Below are positions 23,221 to 35,644 of a DNA stretch of 64,000 nt, one piece after another (position 1 is the stretch's first letter; each line of letters opens with the position of its first letter). Origin of the DNA: Deinandra increscens subsp. villosa (lineage: Eukaryota; Streptophyta; Magnoliopsida; Asterales; Asteraceae); contig JBCNJP010000017.1 in NCBI GenBank assembly GCA_039602395.1, forward strand, positions 94,340,713 through 94,404,712, given 5' to 3'. A model generated the notes under the pieces. It worked only from the letters and a program-made list of their open reading frames with translations. It ran no database searches and was not told where the DNA came from. The position numbers and the translations under genes were made by a program.

Positions 23221-23869
23221 GGAGTTTCATCCTTGTCATTGGTATTGTTTAGGTTAAAAGCCCGAGTGTCCGACTGTTGAGATTCGGTTGTGACCGTCAC
23301 TTGGGGCCGTCGTAAAGTAGTCTCCAACTCCTCATGTATGGAAACATGGCTCTTTCAATTTGATAATCAATCAAAACTTTATTTTGAACATCCACGCCAC
23401 TTTCACCGCTAACCCAACCACTACGCATCTGCTCATATGGCAGTGGAAAATTAACACCTTTTGTTGATACCACTCCATTTTCCAGATATCGAGTCATTGA
23501 ACGTTCGGTGAACATTCGTTCAAAATTGCGTCTTGTCTTGATGGTTTGCTAAAATATAAAAGTTAAAAAAATTAGCAAACATTTACTAAACTACAATTTA
23601 ATATATTAAAGAAAATAGTAACCTTTAAATTTTGGCTTTAAAATATTAAAGAAGAACAGGTCCTCCGACGCGTCGAGCCAAGCTCGAGCTAACACAAACA
23701 CCTCATCTTCGTCCCATGTTTGAACAATTTTCTTCTCTCTCGCCTCCACGACCTTATTCTTGTGAGGTCGTTTTTTCGTTTTGACCCCCTCGCTTCTTGT
23801 GTTTCGAGTACCACTTTAGGACCCATCGGTTGAGATTGTTGAAATGGTTGGTATTGTTGCTGAAAAAAC
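23221..23869 (-). pseudogene. Harbinger-associated Myb/SANT-like ORF, central part
   Basis: Minus-strand segments include IVQTWDEDEVFVLARAWLD (Myb/SANT-like helix 1, about 23650-23750), then a stop-rich intron-like stretch, and QNKVLIDYQIE...FPYMRSWRLLYDGPK (about 23300-23420), matching the conserved Y...F...W..L...PKW stretch before NAM-associated domains. The expected Trp after PK is a TGA stop. Beyond it, in a shifted frame, RAFNLNNTNDKDETP resembles the acidic linker. The gene is dead, with at least one nonsense change and one frameshift. Confidence 0.65.
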
Positions 23870-24274
23870 TGTTGGTCCGAGATCAAACCGTCAACACGAT
23901 ATTCGATCACAAATGAGTGCGGAAACCTCAAATGCGATTGATTCAAGAAACAAGTAGAAGAAATAGATTCAATCTATGAGAAAGATTGAATCTTGAATGA
24001 TAAACTCTACAAGTTGAAGCTGATCGTAAACTTGAAAGAACACAAGAAATCGTAAATTTGAAATTGTATTCGAAAAGCTTGTCTAAATCATAAACACATG
24101 AGGCTTATATAGTGCCTCTTACAATAACCTAGCCCAATAGTAAACACATTAGGCCCAATCATAATCATAACAAAATCGGCCCACATGGCTCAAAACAATA
24201 ACTAACTAAGCCCAAAACCAACTAAAGCTAGCCCAATAACTAATGTTCATGCCTCAATAAAATATAGCCCAACA
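23870..24274 (-). repeat. 3' LTR of the minus-strand SIRE element
   Basis: TGTTGGTCCG...GCCCAACA, 405 bp. It differs from the 5' LTR by T for C in a TCGTAAA word and by C for T near the inner end. A TTATATAG TATA-like word is present near 24105-24115. Confidence 0.97.
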
Positions 24275-24305
24275 ATCTTCCCCTAGGCATGAACCGTTAG
24301 ACTTT
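24275..24305 (-). other. polypurine tract region
   Basis: On the minus strand, GCCTAGGGGAAGAT directly precedes the 3' LTR and follows the stop of the third ORF. Confidence 0.8.
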
Positions 24306-26922
24306 TTACGGCAGCAGCAGATCGAATCTGAATGTATTCTGAGTGTTGTTCGACCACCATCTGTTTGCCACAATCCGGTTTGCCGTCCCGTGGAAGATTC
24401 CCACCCTCACAGCGTTTTCCAAGTCATTTTCATCTCCGAGAATAGGCTGTGAGGCGAGCAGCTTGATATCCTTTTCTCCAAACCTTAGCAAATCCACCGG
24501 ATCGTAAAAGCGAAACTGCCTCAGACCCTTGCAGAGAACCACCACCTCGTGAGTCGTTGGATCGTAACACCAGCAGTCAAAGTTTTTGACTAAGGTACCA
24601 TCTTCTTTCTTGTCCAACATATTGATTACTCTTGTGCGCTTGGTAGGTGGTCTCCTTGCTTCACCAATAGGCTCTCCAGTCACTGGGTCAGTTTCAGTCT
24701 GGACCCACCTTACTTGCTTTAGATCAAAATTTGCAAAGTTATCGACTTGATGGCTCAGCAAATTGTTTCTAATAAGGTCTCCGTCAGGGCTGTTCCATTT
24801 GTTTATGTAGGGGGCTCGAAGCAGATTTCTGATCTCAGGCTCAGTCCAAGAGTGGAATTGTGCACGAGTTCTATAATATTCAACTGGACTATAGCCTTCA
24901 CGGATCACAGCAAATAATTTCTTTTCGGTGTCGTAATGCCAGCATAAGATGGGTTCACAACTCCCCTTTTTGTCTAAAGAACTTCCTCCAAGATCAAGAG
25001 AGTACTGAGTGGGGGCTGGTCCTTGAAAGAATTCTCGGAACCAGTTGTTGTGACCTTCAGGAGCTTTGGAGATGACTCTTCCTCCTCTGGCATAATCAGA
25101 CATCTCAATATTTTCATCTCCATCGTCTTCATTCATTGCTTCAGCACCTTGCACACCCTGTGATGAACTTTGTTCAGGGGCACTTGAAGATTTTGATTCC
25201 ACGAGACTTTTCAAGTCAGTAAATTTCTTCTTAAGATCCATCAAAGTCTCATAGAGCCACTTCATTCTATTTTTATCTGCCACCTCCTTTTCTCTCATCC
25301 TTCTGTTCTCATCCTTCAGGCCCTTTATCTCATTTTCTCTGAAACGATTCTGAGATATCAAAAAGTTGATATGAGGATCAATGCTTATCCTCAAATCAAT
25401 TGGAAGTTCAGCAGCTTGGAAGGGCCTGAAGCTAGGAATAGCTGTTGGCTGACTTATCACAGGAGCAGCGCTCACTTTCACTGGGCTTGGTACAGCGAAA
25501 GAGTGATCAACCTCTATAAATTGTCCTTCTTCCCGAACTGGGCTACGTTCGGATAGAAGTGGAGTTTCAGTCTGAGCAGGAGCAGGTTGATCTTGAACAT
25601 TTTCAGTAGCTGTTTCTACTTGAGTTTGTCTTTGACAGCTGGATGCACTCAGAACTGGGCCCCGCTGGATGCACTATCATTAAGCTTGAGCTTGTCTTTG
25701 ACAGCTTGAATCTGATGCTTCTTGGATCTGACCTCTTTCTTGGAGAAGGTTCACGTGCAGGAATTGGTTCTTCAAGAACATCTTCAACATCCAGATTCAG
25801 CTCAGGAGGGGTTGTATCACTGCCTGATGATCCGATCATGTCATCCCTTGACCTTTTAAGGTTAAGGGGCCCCAGATTCCCATAGATATCATCATCAGTA
25901 ATCTCCTGACCAGCAAGTATATCATCCATTACATTCTCTTCATCGGAGGGTATTATTACATCTTCTTCTTGTACATTAACAACCGGAGTTGCTGTTATGT
26001 CTTGTTCTTCAGCAACGGATGCATTAACATTAGGCACGGCAGCTTCACGTTCATCTTCATCAAACTCTTGTTCCCTTGCCACCTCTGGGAACGCACCCCT
26101 CTTTACCCATTCAAGTCTTCCTTGAAAGCTGTTTTTACCCTTTCTATCTTGGGTTTGAAGACCAAAAACCCCACAATCCATCACTTTGATGTCCAACTTC
26201 TCTATCCTTTCTTCAATCATCGGGTATTTCTTCATGACCACCATTTGCACAAACCTTGGTGTCATCAAAAACTGTTCTCTGGCACTCAGATCAGCATTGC
26301 CTACCCAGTCAGACAACATCATCTTTGAGAAGTTGAAATCCCAATCTAAGGCCAATGCGATGAAAGCAGTTCCATGAAGTTGATTCAGCTGATCAAAACT
26401 GGTTCTCTTGCCTAGAAATGACTTCTGCATATAATGTGCCAGGCACCTCCAGTAATGTGGCAGAAGCTTCTTGAAGATAGGCGGAAACTTCCCCTCGTAC
26501 CCCATAGATTGAGCACCAGCTAGAACAACCTCCTTCGGATACTTGATTGGATCAGTGGGTTTATCAGTAATGTTTAGCCCTTGTCTGATATCTTATTCCT
26601 CAATCACTACTTGCCTATTCTGAACAGTTGCAGAAATACTTGTCTTGTCAGCATTCGCTCTTGCAGTACCCCAGAACTCCCTCACCAGCATCTCGTCAAT
26701 AAGCACATTCGTCCTCAGGGCATGATTTATTTTGCAAGTATTCATCCCAGCCACCAGAGAATAAAAAAGTTCCATATGTTTCTCTGGCGGGTCTTCAAGA
26801 TACGCTGGGATGCAGTGATCCTGTTCAAACTTTATCTCTTCGTCCAGCATCTCTTCTGCCATCTGAGAAAACGAGACAAATGTATCAGACATATTCATCA
26901 AAGCTATTGTGTTTGGAAGCAA
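24306..26922 (-). pseudogene. SIRE-lineage third (env-like) ORF, broken
   Basis: Three open pieces, 26922-26593, 26505-25603 and 25481-24306, make a protein of about 870 codons. The first two share a frame interrupted by TAA at 26593-26595. A frameshift lies between 25603 and 25481, near a local duplication around 25625-25720. Shared with the ORF at 3537-7599 are the REFWGTA region, a KLLPHYWRCLAHY block and DFNFSKMMLSD. The C-terminal part has a coiled coil (NRFRENEIKGLKDENRRMRE) and then a Trp-rich domain absent from the other element. The start could be the Met at 26922 or the one ten codons on. No membrane segment is seen. Confidence 0.72.
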
Positions 26923-28125
26923 TCTTGAAATTCAATTGATTAACTCATTTAATTTGATAAATTCTGAAAACTTTAATTGAATCGTTCAAGTAAAATATTT
27001 GATTTTGAATCACCCGTTTCACAAACATTTAATTTTGACACAAGTTTGATGAAATAAAAAAGATTAAGTATATGAGTTCTTATTATGAGTTTACGACTCA
27101 CAGAATGGGTTTACGATTCAAATAATGGGTTTACGATTGGGACAGAGTTGGTTTAATCGAGAACATTAAGCCCAATCGTACACGGTTAGCCCTATCGTAA
27201 TCATCTAAAGCCTGATCATAATCTCCTTTTGTCGTATACTAGGATCGTAAACATCGAATCGGTAACTCGGAATCGTAAACGAAAATCGTAAACCATCAAC
27301 CGTCGTCTTCTTCATTCAGATGATCGGAAACACCATAAATCGCCATTGATGCACTTGCACTTTCTCGTAAACACATCAAAACATATCAAATAAGCATAAT
27401 AAGCACCAAGAACAACCTTTAAACAATTGTAAACACGAGTCCGACTTCAACACTTCGATAAAACGACTCGAAATCAGTGATTGGTGAAAAAGGAACTCGA
27501 GTTAGGGCTCGGATCGAAAAACCGTGAATCGAAAGATGAAAACACGCGGTTATAGAGATTTGAAATGGGGTTCTTGGTCGAGAATGGATTCCGAGTGAGC
27601 TGGTGTGATTTTTCTTTTCAATTTTTCTTTTTCTTTTAATTTTTTTTGAATGAGGTGTTGTCATTAACAGCAAAGCATGGCGTGTGAGAGAGTGAATACT
27701 AGGAAAATACCACTCTCAACCCGTTTTTGCTGGGACTCAGTCTTTTAAACTATGTAAACTAGGATGGAAAACTAAACATATATAAGAGTTAAGTTTACTG
27801 CACTTACAATGGATGATCATTGTTTTTGATTTAGCTTACCGAACATCATCTTTGAGACGTCTTTCACTTCTGCCCTACGCGTGTCAGTCTCCGATTGTCA
27901 TGGAAATTTATATCACTTCCTAACAACTCAAGGCAAACAAAAGACATCATAAAAACTTCAAACATATATTTTTTAGATTTTCTGAGACAATGATATTTCT
28001 TCCCCTGTTTTTATGAGGCTTTTGAAAACAAACACTATTTTTTAAATTTTCTATATATATATATATATATATATTTTTAAAGTTTTCTGAAAAGAAAAAA
28101 AATTTACAAATAAAATTTGATCAGA
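26923..28125 (-). other. pol to third-ORF spacer of the SIRE element
   Basis: No coding frame. 27090-27370 carries many TCGTAAAC or complementary GTTTACGA words, the word that also fills the 5' leader and occurs in the LTR. A (TA)n tract is at about 28050-28072. The spacer corresponds in position to 2820-3536 of the first element. Confidence 0.7.
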
Positions 28126-31100
28126 TCATTCCTCGAAGGCAATCATCTTTAGGCCTTCAACACATGATTCAAAATTTGGACGAGGAAGGGGTTTTGTAAA
28201 AATGTCCGACACATTCTGATCGGAGCTTACTTTTTGAAGCTGAATTAGCTCCCGATCATAGCAATCACGTATGAAATGAACCTTTATGTCTATATACTTG
28301 GTTTTGGAATGTTGGACAGGGTTTTTTACAATTTCCAGAGAAGCAGCGTTATCACAAAAGATAGGAGTGTTAACGAATTCCATACCGTAATCTGTGAGCT
28401 GGTTTTGGATCCATACTACCTGTGAAGTACCAGCAGATGCTGCCACGTACTCAGCTTCGGCAGTTGATTTTGATACGGTATGCTGCTTTTTGCTCTGCCA
28501 TGAGATGAGCCTATCTCCCAGGTACTGACATCCTCCAGTAGTAGATTTCCTGTCAAGGTCACTACCTCCATAGTCACTATCAGTAAAAGCGTATAATTGA
28601 AAATCAGTGTTCTTTGGGTACCAAAGACCAAGCCTAGGCTTGCCCTTCAGATACCTAAAGATACGCTTAACAGCAGATAAATGAGAAAGTTTAGGGTTGG
28701 CCTGATAGCGTGCACACACACAAACTGCATGCATGATGTCTGGCCTGCTGGCTGTCAAGTACATAAGTGATCCAATCATCGACCGATACTGGAATTCACT
28801 CACTGGTTCTCCATTAAGATCAACTGACAAAAGTGGCCTGGATGCCATGGGAGTGGAAATGGGCTTGCAATCCTGCATCTTGAATTTATCGAGAATCTCA
28901 TACACATACTTTGCCTGATGAATAAGAATTCCCGATTCATCCCGTTTTACTTGTAATGCAAGAAAGAAACTCATTTCACCTTGGTCACTCATCTCAAACT
29001 TTTTCCTCATAATCTCTTCAAATTCAGTGCACAATTCCTCGTTTGTTGATCCGTAGATAATGTCATCTACATAAAATTGCACCATGATTATGTCTTCCTT
29101 CACCCTCTTTCTGAACAACGTTTGATCAACCACTCCTCTTGTATATCCATTCTCCACCAAGTGATTGGACAGAGTTTCATACCAGGTGCGCGGAGCTTGA
29201 TGCAAACCATACAAGGCCTTATCCAGCAGATAAACATGATCAGGATTTTCTTCATCTATGAACCCTGGTGGTTGAGTTACATAAACCTCTTCATTCATCT
29301 CTGCATAAAGGAAGGCAGTCTTCACATCCATCTAATGTACCGTAAAATTGAGATATGATGCCACAGCCAGAAAGATCCGAATTGCTTCCAATCTTGCCAC
29401 CGGAGCGTATACCTCATCGTAGTCAATCCCATGAACTTGCCTGTGTCCTTGTACTATCAATCTCGCCTTGTTTCTGACAATAATTCCGGTGTCATCCTTT
29501 TTGTTCTTATATAACCACCTCGTAGGAATAACCTTCTTGTCAGCTGGCCTCTTCACAAGTCGCCACACTCCCAGCTTTGAGAACTGATTCAGTTCATTGT
29601 GCATGGCCTCCATCCAATTTGGATCTTTGAGAGCAACCATCACATTTGGAGGCTCAATCTGGGAAATGAAACAGGAGAACATGCAGAAGTTAATGTTTCC
29701 CGTGCGGCTTCTCGTTGTGACTCCTGCTGTCACTGGCCCTACCACGTTACTGAGTGGATGATCTTTGTTAATACCACTCTCTTGAACATCAGGCACTGAG
29801 GCAGTAACAGGCAAGTTAGTATTATTAACATTATCAGACATACCTGGGCCTTGAGAATCCACTGGAGCATCGCGTGTTCCTGAACATTCTGGAACATTTG
29901 CATTGGAATTTCGTGACGTCTCTGCCGATGCTCTTTCCACATGTGGCCTCACTTCAGAACTAGGAGCAATGATATCTTCTTCTTCTCCCAGATTGTGGAG
30001 AACATTGGAGAATTTGAAACCTTCAAACAGCGATCCGTAGTCAAAGACCCAATCTGGTCCAGTACCCGAATCAGTTGGATTATCCTCCATCCAATCCACA
30101 TCAAAGGTCTCAATAATCAATTTGGTGGTTTTGTTGTACACGCGACAAGCACTATTTGCTGAGTAACCGACAAAATAGTACTCATCCGCTTTGGCTTCGA
30201 ATTTCCCTACATCGGTCTGAATTAGCACCGTGCATGGACATCCGAAGGTCTTGAAGTACCCCACCCTTGGCTTTTCTCCATAAACAATCTGATATGGAGT
30301 CTTCTCGTGTCGCTTGTTCAGAAGTACTCTATTTTGCACATAACAAGCTGTATTCACCGCTTCTGCCCAAAAGAAGATTGGTAGTTTTGCCTCACACATC
30401 ATCGTTCTCGCTGCCTCAATGAGTGTCCTATTCCTTCTTTCTGCAACTCCATTCTGTTGTGGTGTATAAGGAGCACTAAACTGCCTTTCAATACCCTTCT
30501 CACCACAAAACATGTTCAACTCTGCATTCTTGAATTCTGTTCCATTGTCAGTTCTTATCCCCTTCACTCTCTTGTTCAGCTGGTTTTCTAAAAGTGTGAC
30601 GAACTGTTTTACAAGGGTCGGAGTTTCGTACTTGTTTGATAAAAAGAAGACCCAAGTATAACGCGAATAGTCATCCACTATTACGAGACAATAAGAAAAC
30701 TTGCTGATGCTTTGTACCTGCATGGGACCAAAAAGATCCATATGTAAGAGTTGAAGAACAGAAGAGACAGAGTTAACAACCTTTGGACGGTGTGGCAACT
30801 TGTGCTGCTTTCCCTTAGCACAAGCCACACATTTCTCCACAGACGAGAAATCTTTGATCGGTAAATTTCTAACGTGCTCTCCTTTAGCCAGCTTAGACAG
30901 ATTTTTCATATTGGCATGCCCCAGGCGACGATGCCATAATAACGCTAAATTCTCATTCTGCTTTGAGATAAGACAGGCTTCTTCTGTAGTTGGAGGTTTG
31001 CCCAAGTTCATCTGATAGGAATTTCCTCTTCGTGGAGTGCGCATTAAGATGCACTCCTCTGGAATTTCGAAGCCTGGCTTGAGGATTATGCATTCCTTCT

Positions 31101-31350
31101 TGATGAACAGGACTGAAAAGTCTTTATCACACATTTGCGACACACTTAGTAAACTGTGAGACAACTCCTCTACATAGTGTACGTCAGAAAAAGTCAAGCT
31201 TCCACTCTTCACAACCCCTTTCTTACTGATTTTACCACCTACCCCACCTGCAAAAGAGACTCCTCCGCCATTGAAGTCTTGTACCTCTTCCAATAGGGAT
31301 AAGTCTCCGGTCATGTGTCGGGAGCAACCGCTATCAACGTACTAGAGATT
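28126..31350 (-). pseudogene. copia Pol: protease, integrase, RT, RNase H, with in-frame stops
   Basis: One frame carries the protease loop DSGCSRHMTGD (about 31340), the pre-integrase LWHRRLGHANM, integrase with HMDLFGP, DNGTEF (Asp at 30547-30549) and GVAERRN (Glu at 30439-30441; D35E spacing), RT with YVDD at 29062-29073, and RNase H with FTDSDYGGSD and STAEAEY, ending at 28126. Two TAG stops break it: one immediately before YVDSG of protease, where Trp is usual, and one at 29332-29334 just before MDVKTAFL, where Gln is usual. Both are single transitions. All catalytic residues I checked remain, so inactivation is by stops only. Confidence 0.88.
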
Positions 31351-33181
31351 GTTGATAGAACTACTTGGCTGTCCCTACAAAATCGGAAATCAGTTAGAGT
31401 CAGGTACCCAGGTCATAACTGATCTGGGCACTCCTTTGGAGTCAATGTAGTTAACCAATTTGAAAGACATTCCTGCTTTAGAACAAGTTTACTTAAAATT
31501 TGAGCATTGACTTTAGGTTTCCAAGCAGGTTGTTTCTGAGTGTTAGAACTGCTAGCTGAGTTCTTTGCTGGTAATTGTTTCTTTGATGGAGATGTGACCT
31601 TTTTGCCTTTTGACTTAACAATAGGTGTCCACTCAAGTTTCAATTTAGTATAAACCATCTGTTTTGTTTGAGTGACCACTTTTGGTTTTTCAATTACTGC
31701 TTTGCCCTTAGGTTTAGCAACAAGGTTGACTTTAGGCACTTGTTTCTCAAAAGGTTTTGTTTTCATTTCGTCTTTTCTTTGATAAACTCCCTTAGGTTTG
31801 TAAGAGGAGTTTGAAGGTCTAGTCACATTCCACTTTTCTTCAACATGCTTTGCCATCGGAGCTTTTGTATTCAAAACCTTAGACTGTTCAGTCTTCATTG
31901 GTTCTAAATCTGCTTCCCCTTAGACAAAGCTTGTTGTTTTTGGTTTTTGTTTTCTCCTGCCATCATTTTCTGCAACATACTGGTCCGTGGGTTGTGCGGA
32001 CAGTATGGTTGATAAGGTCTATTTAAGCAGTTTGCAGCAAAATGTCATGGCTTCCTACATTGAAAACAATTCATAGGTCTAGGTCCATTTACATGGCTAC
32101 ACAAATATGAACGTCTTGGGTATGATGATTTCCACCCTGGCTTATCATCCCACTTGTGTATCACATGTTTTGTATCCCTTTCAGGTTGTGTGATCAGAAA
32201 AAATTGTTCTGATTTAGTTTTGTTTGTTCTATTAAAAGCTGACACAACCTGGGGATAAGCAACAAAATCTTTGGGCTTGGTCTCACGGCCAATTTTTGTG
32301 TTAGGCACACAAATTTTAAAACCAGTCACTTTTTCATTTGATTCAGAAACATTTTTTTAACACTGGTACAACTATTCGTTTTGACTTGGATGTTTCAAGT
32401 TCTGACACAAGTGCCATTACATCATCCTTAGGTAAATAAACACTAGAACTACTAGACACGTGACTCTCTTCCACTCTCTGACATTCTGCATCCTCCTTAG
32501 AAATGTCTTTGATTTCTACTTCATCTGCACAATAAATAGATACATCAGAAGAGCTCACACAATTATTCAGAGAAGTCTTTGATGGACCTGCTTCACACGT
32601 GTCTGTCATCACTCTATCCTTATCACCCAACCCATAAGTCATGTGTTTTTCATTTTCTATTTCCTCTTCTGTCATAGGCTTCACTCCAACCAAGTCACTA
32701 TCTAAGGGAGGTCCTTCTTCATGCATTTCAGATGCAGATCTATCTATCTGATCCTCCTCCAAGATCATTCCTATTACATCTCTAGTTTTATCTTGAGGAA
32801 CATCGTTCTTGTTTGCAAAGGTAATTCCTATGCCACCTTTGTCCTTACCCATTCTAACATCAGTTATGCATGTGTTCAGAGATTTACTAGCCTGTAACAT
32901 TCTTTTGCTTCTCATAAGATTCATATCAAGCTTTACCTGCAACTCATTGTTTTTATGCTTAAGGTCATCTATCTGCTTACTAAGCTCAGCTATTTCTAAC
33001 TTAGCGTTGTCATACAGATAAGCGTTCTCAGTTGCTAGTTTCTTATATTTCACTATGTCTAATTTCTGGGCTTTAACCTTTTCTTCATTCTTTTGCCATC
33101 TACCCTTAAATGAGCTTCTTTCACATTTTACCTCAAACAATTCCAATTGAAAATTTTTGCAAAATTGTCTAAGACCAGTAA
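31351..33181 (-). pseudogene. Gag C-terminal/linker region with coiled coil and knuckle, frameshifted
   Basis: Open pieces 33146-32343, 32329-32045 and 31898-31413 lie in different frames. The first has a long Lys/Glu/Leu heptad-like coil (ELSKQIDDLKHKNNELQVKLD); the second ends with MNCFQC, the start of a second zinc knuckle cut by a stop; the third is Lys/Pro-rich. A run of seven T at about 32352-32358 lies near the first break, a likely indel or sequencing-error point. This matches the long Gag tail of SIRE elements. Confidence 0.7.
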
Positions 33182-34638
33182 TTATACGATCAAAAGTAGG
33201 GTTAGAACATATTTTACCTTGGTGTGATCTGCTGCTAAAGCTTCATTTTCCTCCATCGGGCTCTCCACAGGTTCATCTTCAGTCACAACAAAAGCATGCT
33301 CTTTATCTTCATCCCTTTCCATGGCAGTAATCATTGCATGAGACATACTAAACTCTTTCAATTGAGGAGTCCAATCATAACCACCTCCTTCCTGAACAAC
33401 CAGAGCCTTTGCTTCAACTTTACCTTTGACCTCAGCAACATTCTTCTCTTCGACCTTCTCTTTCTTAGGCTTAGTGCACTCCGTAGCAAAATGCCCGTAT
33501 TCATCACAATTGTAGCACCTCAGCTTGCTTTTGTCAAACCCCATCCTTATCTTGTCTTGATCTTTCCAGACGTTTCTCCCTGTCTTTGCCATGAATTTCT
33601 TTGCTCTGAACACTGCCATAACCATCTGCCATGAGACATCCAACATCTCAACATCTTCAGGATTTATCTGGTTCAGCTCACCAGACAACATATCAGTAGG
33701 CACAAGAGTTCCGGCCATGAGAGCATGGTAGCTGTTCATAAAATAAAACCCATACCAAGAGCAAAATTGGGATCATTTGTATCATCAGGGTTGACATTTC
33801 CACTTGAACTTCCTTGAGGTTGAGCCACAAAAGCAGTTGAGTTTGCGACTGAGCTTGATCCATTTCCAGTTGACTTTACTTCATGCTTAGCCTCCACATC
33901 TTGTGACAACAGAGCTTGATTTAATTTCCCCGCCAAACTAAGAGAGCTTATATGATTCAACTCTCTCTGCTTGTCATCAATTAGCTTGGACTTGAGTTTG
34001 TTGATCATTTCATCAAGAGACAGCTCACTCAGCTTGTTGTTATCCTTAATGATTGAGATATTGGTGTTCCAAGACTTTGGTAAACTATTCAGCAGCTTCA
34101 AATTCTTATCTTCCAATTCTGGCTCCACACCATAGCTTAACATTTCTGCCATCAGAGACACAAACCTTTGCACTTGTGCTTCAAAAGATTCACCTTGGAT
34201 ATGGTTAAACAGATTGAATTTATGTTTCAACATTTGCTTGTGACTTGCCTTAATGTCTGGATTTCCCTCGTAGGCCACAATCAAAGCATTCCAGAGATCC
34301 TTCGCTGTCTTGCAGTGCTTAAATCCTTGAGCAATGTCAGGTGTTAGTGCCATGGTCATAATTGCAAACGCCCTCTCAGCCTTGTTGCATCTTTCCCAGT
34401 CATCATCATCAAACTCTTCTTCAGTCTTAGCTTTTCCAGCTTTAGCTCCTTCTCCATGTGTAGGTACATGTGGTCCATTAATCACCGCTCTCCACAATCT
34501 TAAGTCAACACTCTTCAAGTGGTTTTCAAACCGATATTTCCATTCCAAAAAGTTATCCGCCGAGGTGAGTCTAGGTGGGCGAGTGATGGATCCAATTTCA
34601 AAGTCCAGCTTCTGATACATACTTGGTTCGAAATCCAT
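33182..34638 (-). pseudogene. copia Gag with CCHC zinc knuckle, one frameshift
   Basis: 34638-33736 encodes the Gag core (DNFLEWKYRFENHLKS, AKDLWNALIVAYEG, GESFEAQVQRFVSLMAEM), ending at TGA in a T-rich TTTTATTTTATGA stretch. The overlapping frame 33739-33182 continues with EMLDVSWQMVMAVFRAKKF and the knuckle CYNCDEYGHFATEC (CX2CX4HX4C). A one-base shift therefore splits Gag. Gag forms the virus-like particle that packages element RNA. The start at 34638 is the first Met after the leader and fits the family. Confidence 0.85.
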
Positions 34639-35219
34639 TACGATAGCAAAGGGAACCTAAATCTAAAGTCCAAACGTCCAAAAACTGAGATTACGAAATA
34701 AATCACTTGATTACGATCGTAAATAGCTGATTACGATCGTGAACACCTGTTTCCGATTAAGCCCAAAATCGCAAACACTTAACCGACTGAAAATATCGTA
34801 AACCCTGATTACGATAAATGATTACGATCCCCGAGTCGTAAACACGTGATTCCGATTAGAGACAATCGTAAACTTCAATTACGATCCAATTGATCGTAAA
34901 CTCTGATTCCGATCCCGTGATTCCGGTATGACAAAATCGTAAACGCAGATTACGACCAAGCAAAGTCGTAAACGCCAAACTCTCGATCGTAAACGCAATA
35001 AAAATGGCTTCTTGAAGTCGTAAACACGAGAATACAGCAGATCTTCAACCGATGAACTCGTAAACACGCTGAAACCCAGAAAACTCAATCGTAATCACGA
35101 AGAACAGCAGCAGCAGGAATCGTAAACACCCAGAAACCCTTCAAATCTTCAAAAACAAGAACTTTAACCCAGAAATCTGCTTGAATCAATATCGTGTGAG
35201 CCTCGAATCAATGATTCTT
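34639..35219 (-). other. 5' leader of the SIRE element, filled with TCGTAAA words
   Basis: There is no ORF. Between about 34690 and 35130 TCGTAAA occurs eleven times, with several one-base variants and interleaved ATTACGAT words. It is likely transcribed leader between primer site and gag. Confidence 0.8.
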
Positions 35220-35232
35220 GGCTCTGATACCA
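35220..35232 (-). other. primer binding site, initiator Met tRNA
   Basis: On the minus strand TGGTATCAGAGCC follows the 5' LTR after two bases. It complements the 3' end of plant initiator-Met tRNA, the usual copia primer. Confidence 0.93.
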
Positions 35233-35234
35233 AT

Positions 35235-35639
35235 TGTTGGTCCGAGATCAAACCGTCAACACGATATTCGATCACAAATGAGTGCGGAAACCTCAAATGC
35301 GATTGATTCAAGAAACAAGTAGAAGAAATAGATTCAATCTATGAGAAAGATTGAATCTTGAATGATAAACTCTACAAGTTGAAGCTGATCGTAAACTTGA
35401 AAGAACACAAGAAATCGTAAACTTGAAATTGTATTCGAAAAGCTTGTCTAAATCATAAACACATGAGGCTTATATAGTGCCTCTTACAATAACCTAGCCC
35501 AATAGTAAACACATTAGGCCCAATCATAATCATAACAAAATCGGCCCACATGGCTCAAAACAATAACTAACTAAGCCCAAAACCAACTAAAGCTAGCCCA
35601 ATAACTAATGTTCATGCCTCAATAAAATATAGCCTAACA
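35235..35639 (-). repeat. 5' LTR of the minus-strand SIRE element
   Basis: 405 bp, TGTTGGTCCG...GCCTAACA on the plus strand; two differences from the other LTR. TSD AAAAC follows at 35640-35644. Confidence 0.97.
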
Positions 35640-35644
35640 AAAAC

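Larger units (their letters stand above)
23870..35639 (-). mobile_element. complete SIRE-type Ty1/copia element, minus strand
   Basis: Two 405-bp LTRs (23870-24274, 35235-35639), TG...CA ends and a perfect 5-bp TSD AAAAC (23865-23869, 35640-35644) delimit 11,770 bp. A Met-tRNA primer site follows the 5' LTR and a purine tract precedes the 3' LTR. Order is gag, protease, integrase, RT, RNase H, spacer, third ORF. The LTRs differ at two positions. It interrupts the Harbinger-associated ORF at 23869/35640. Confidence 0.97.
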
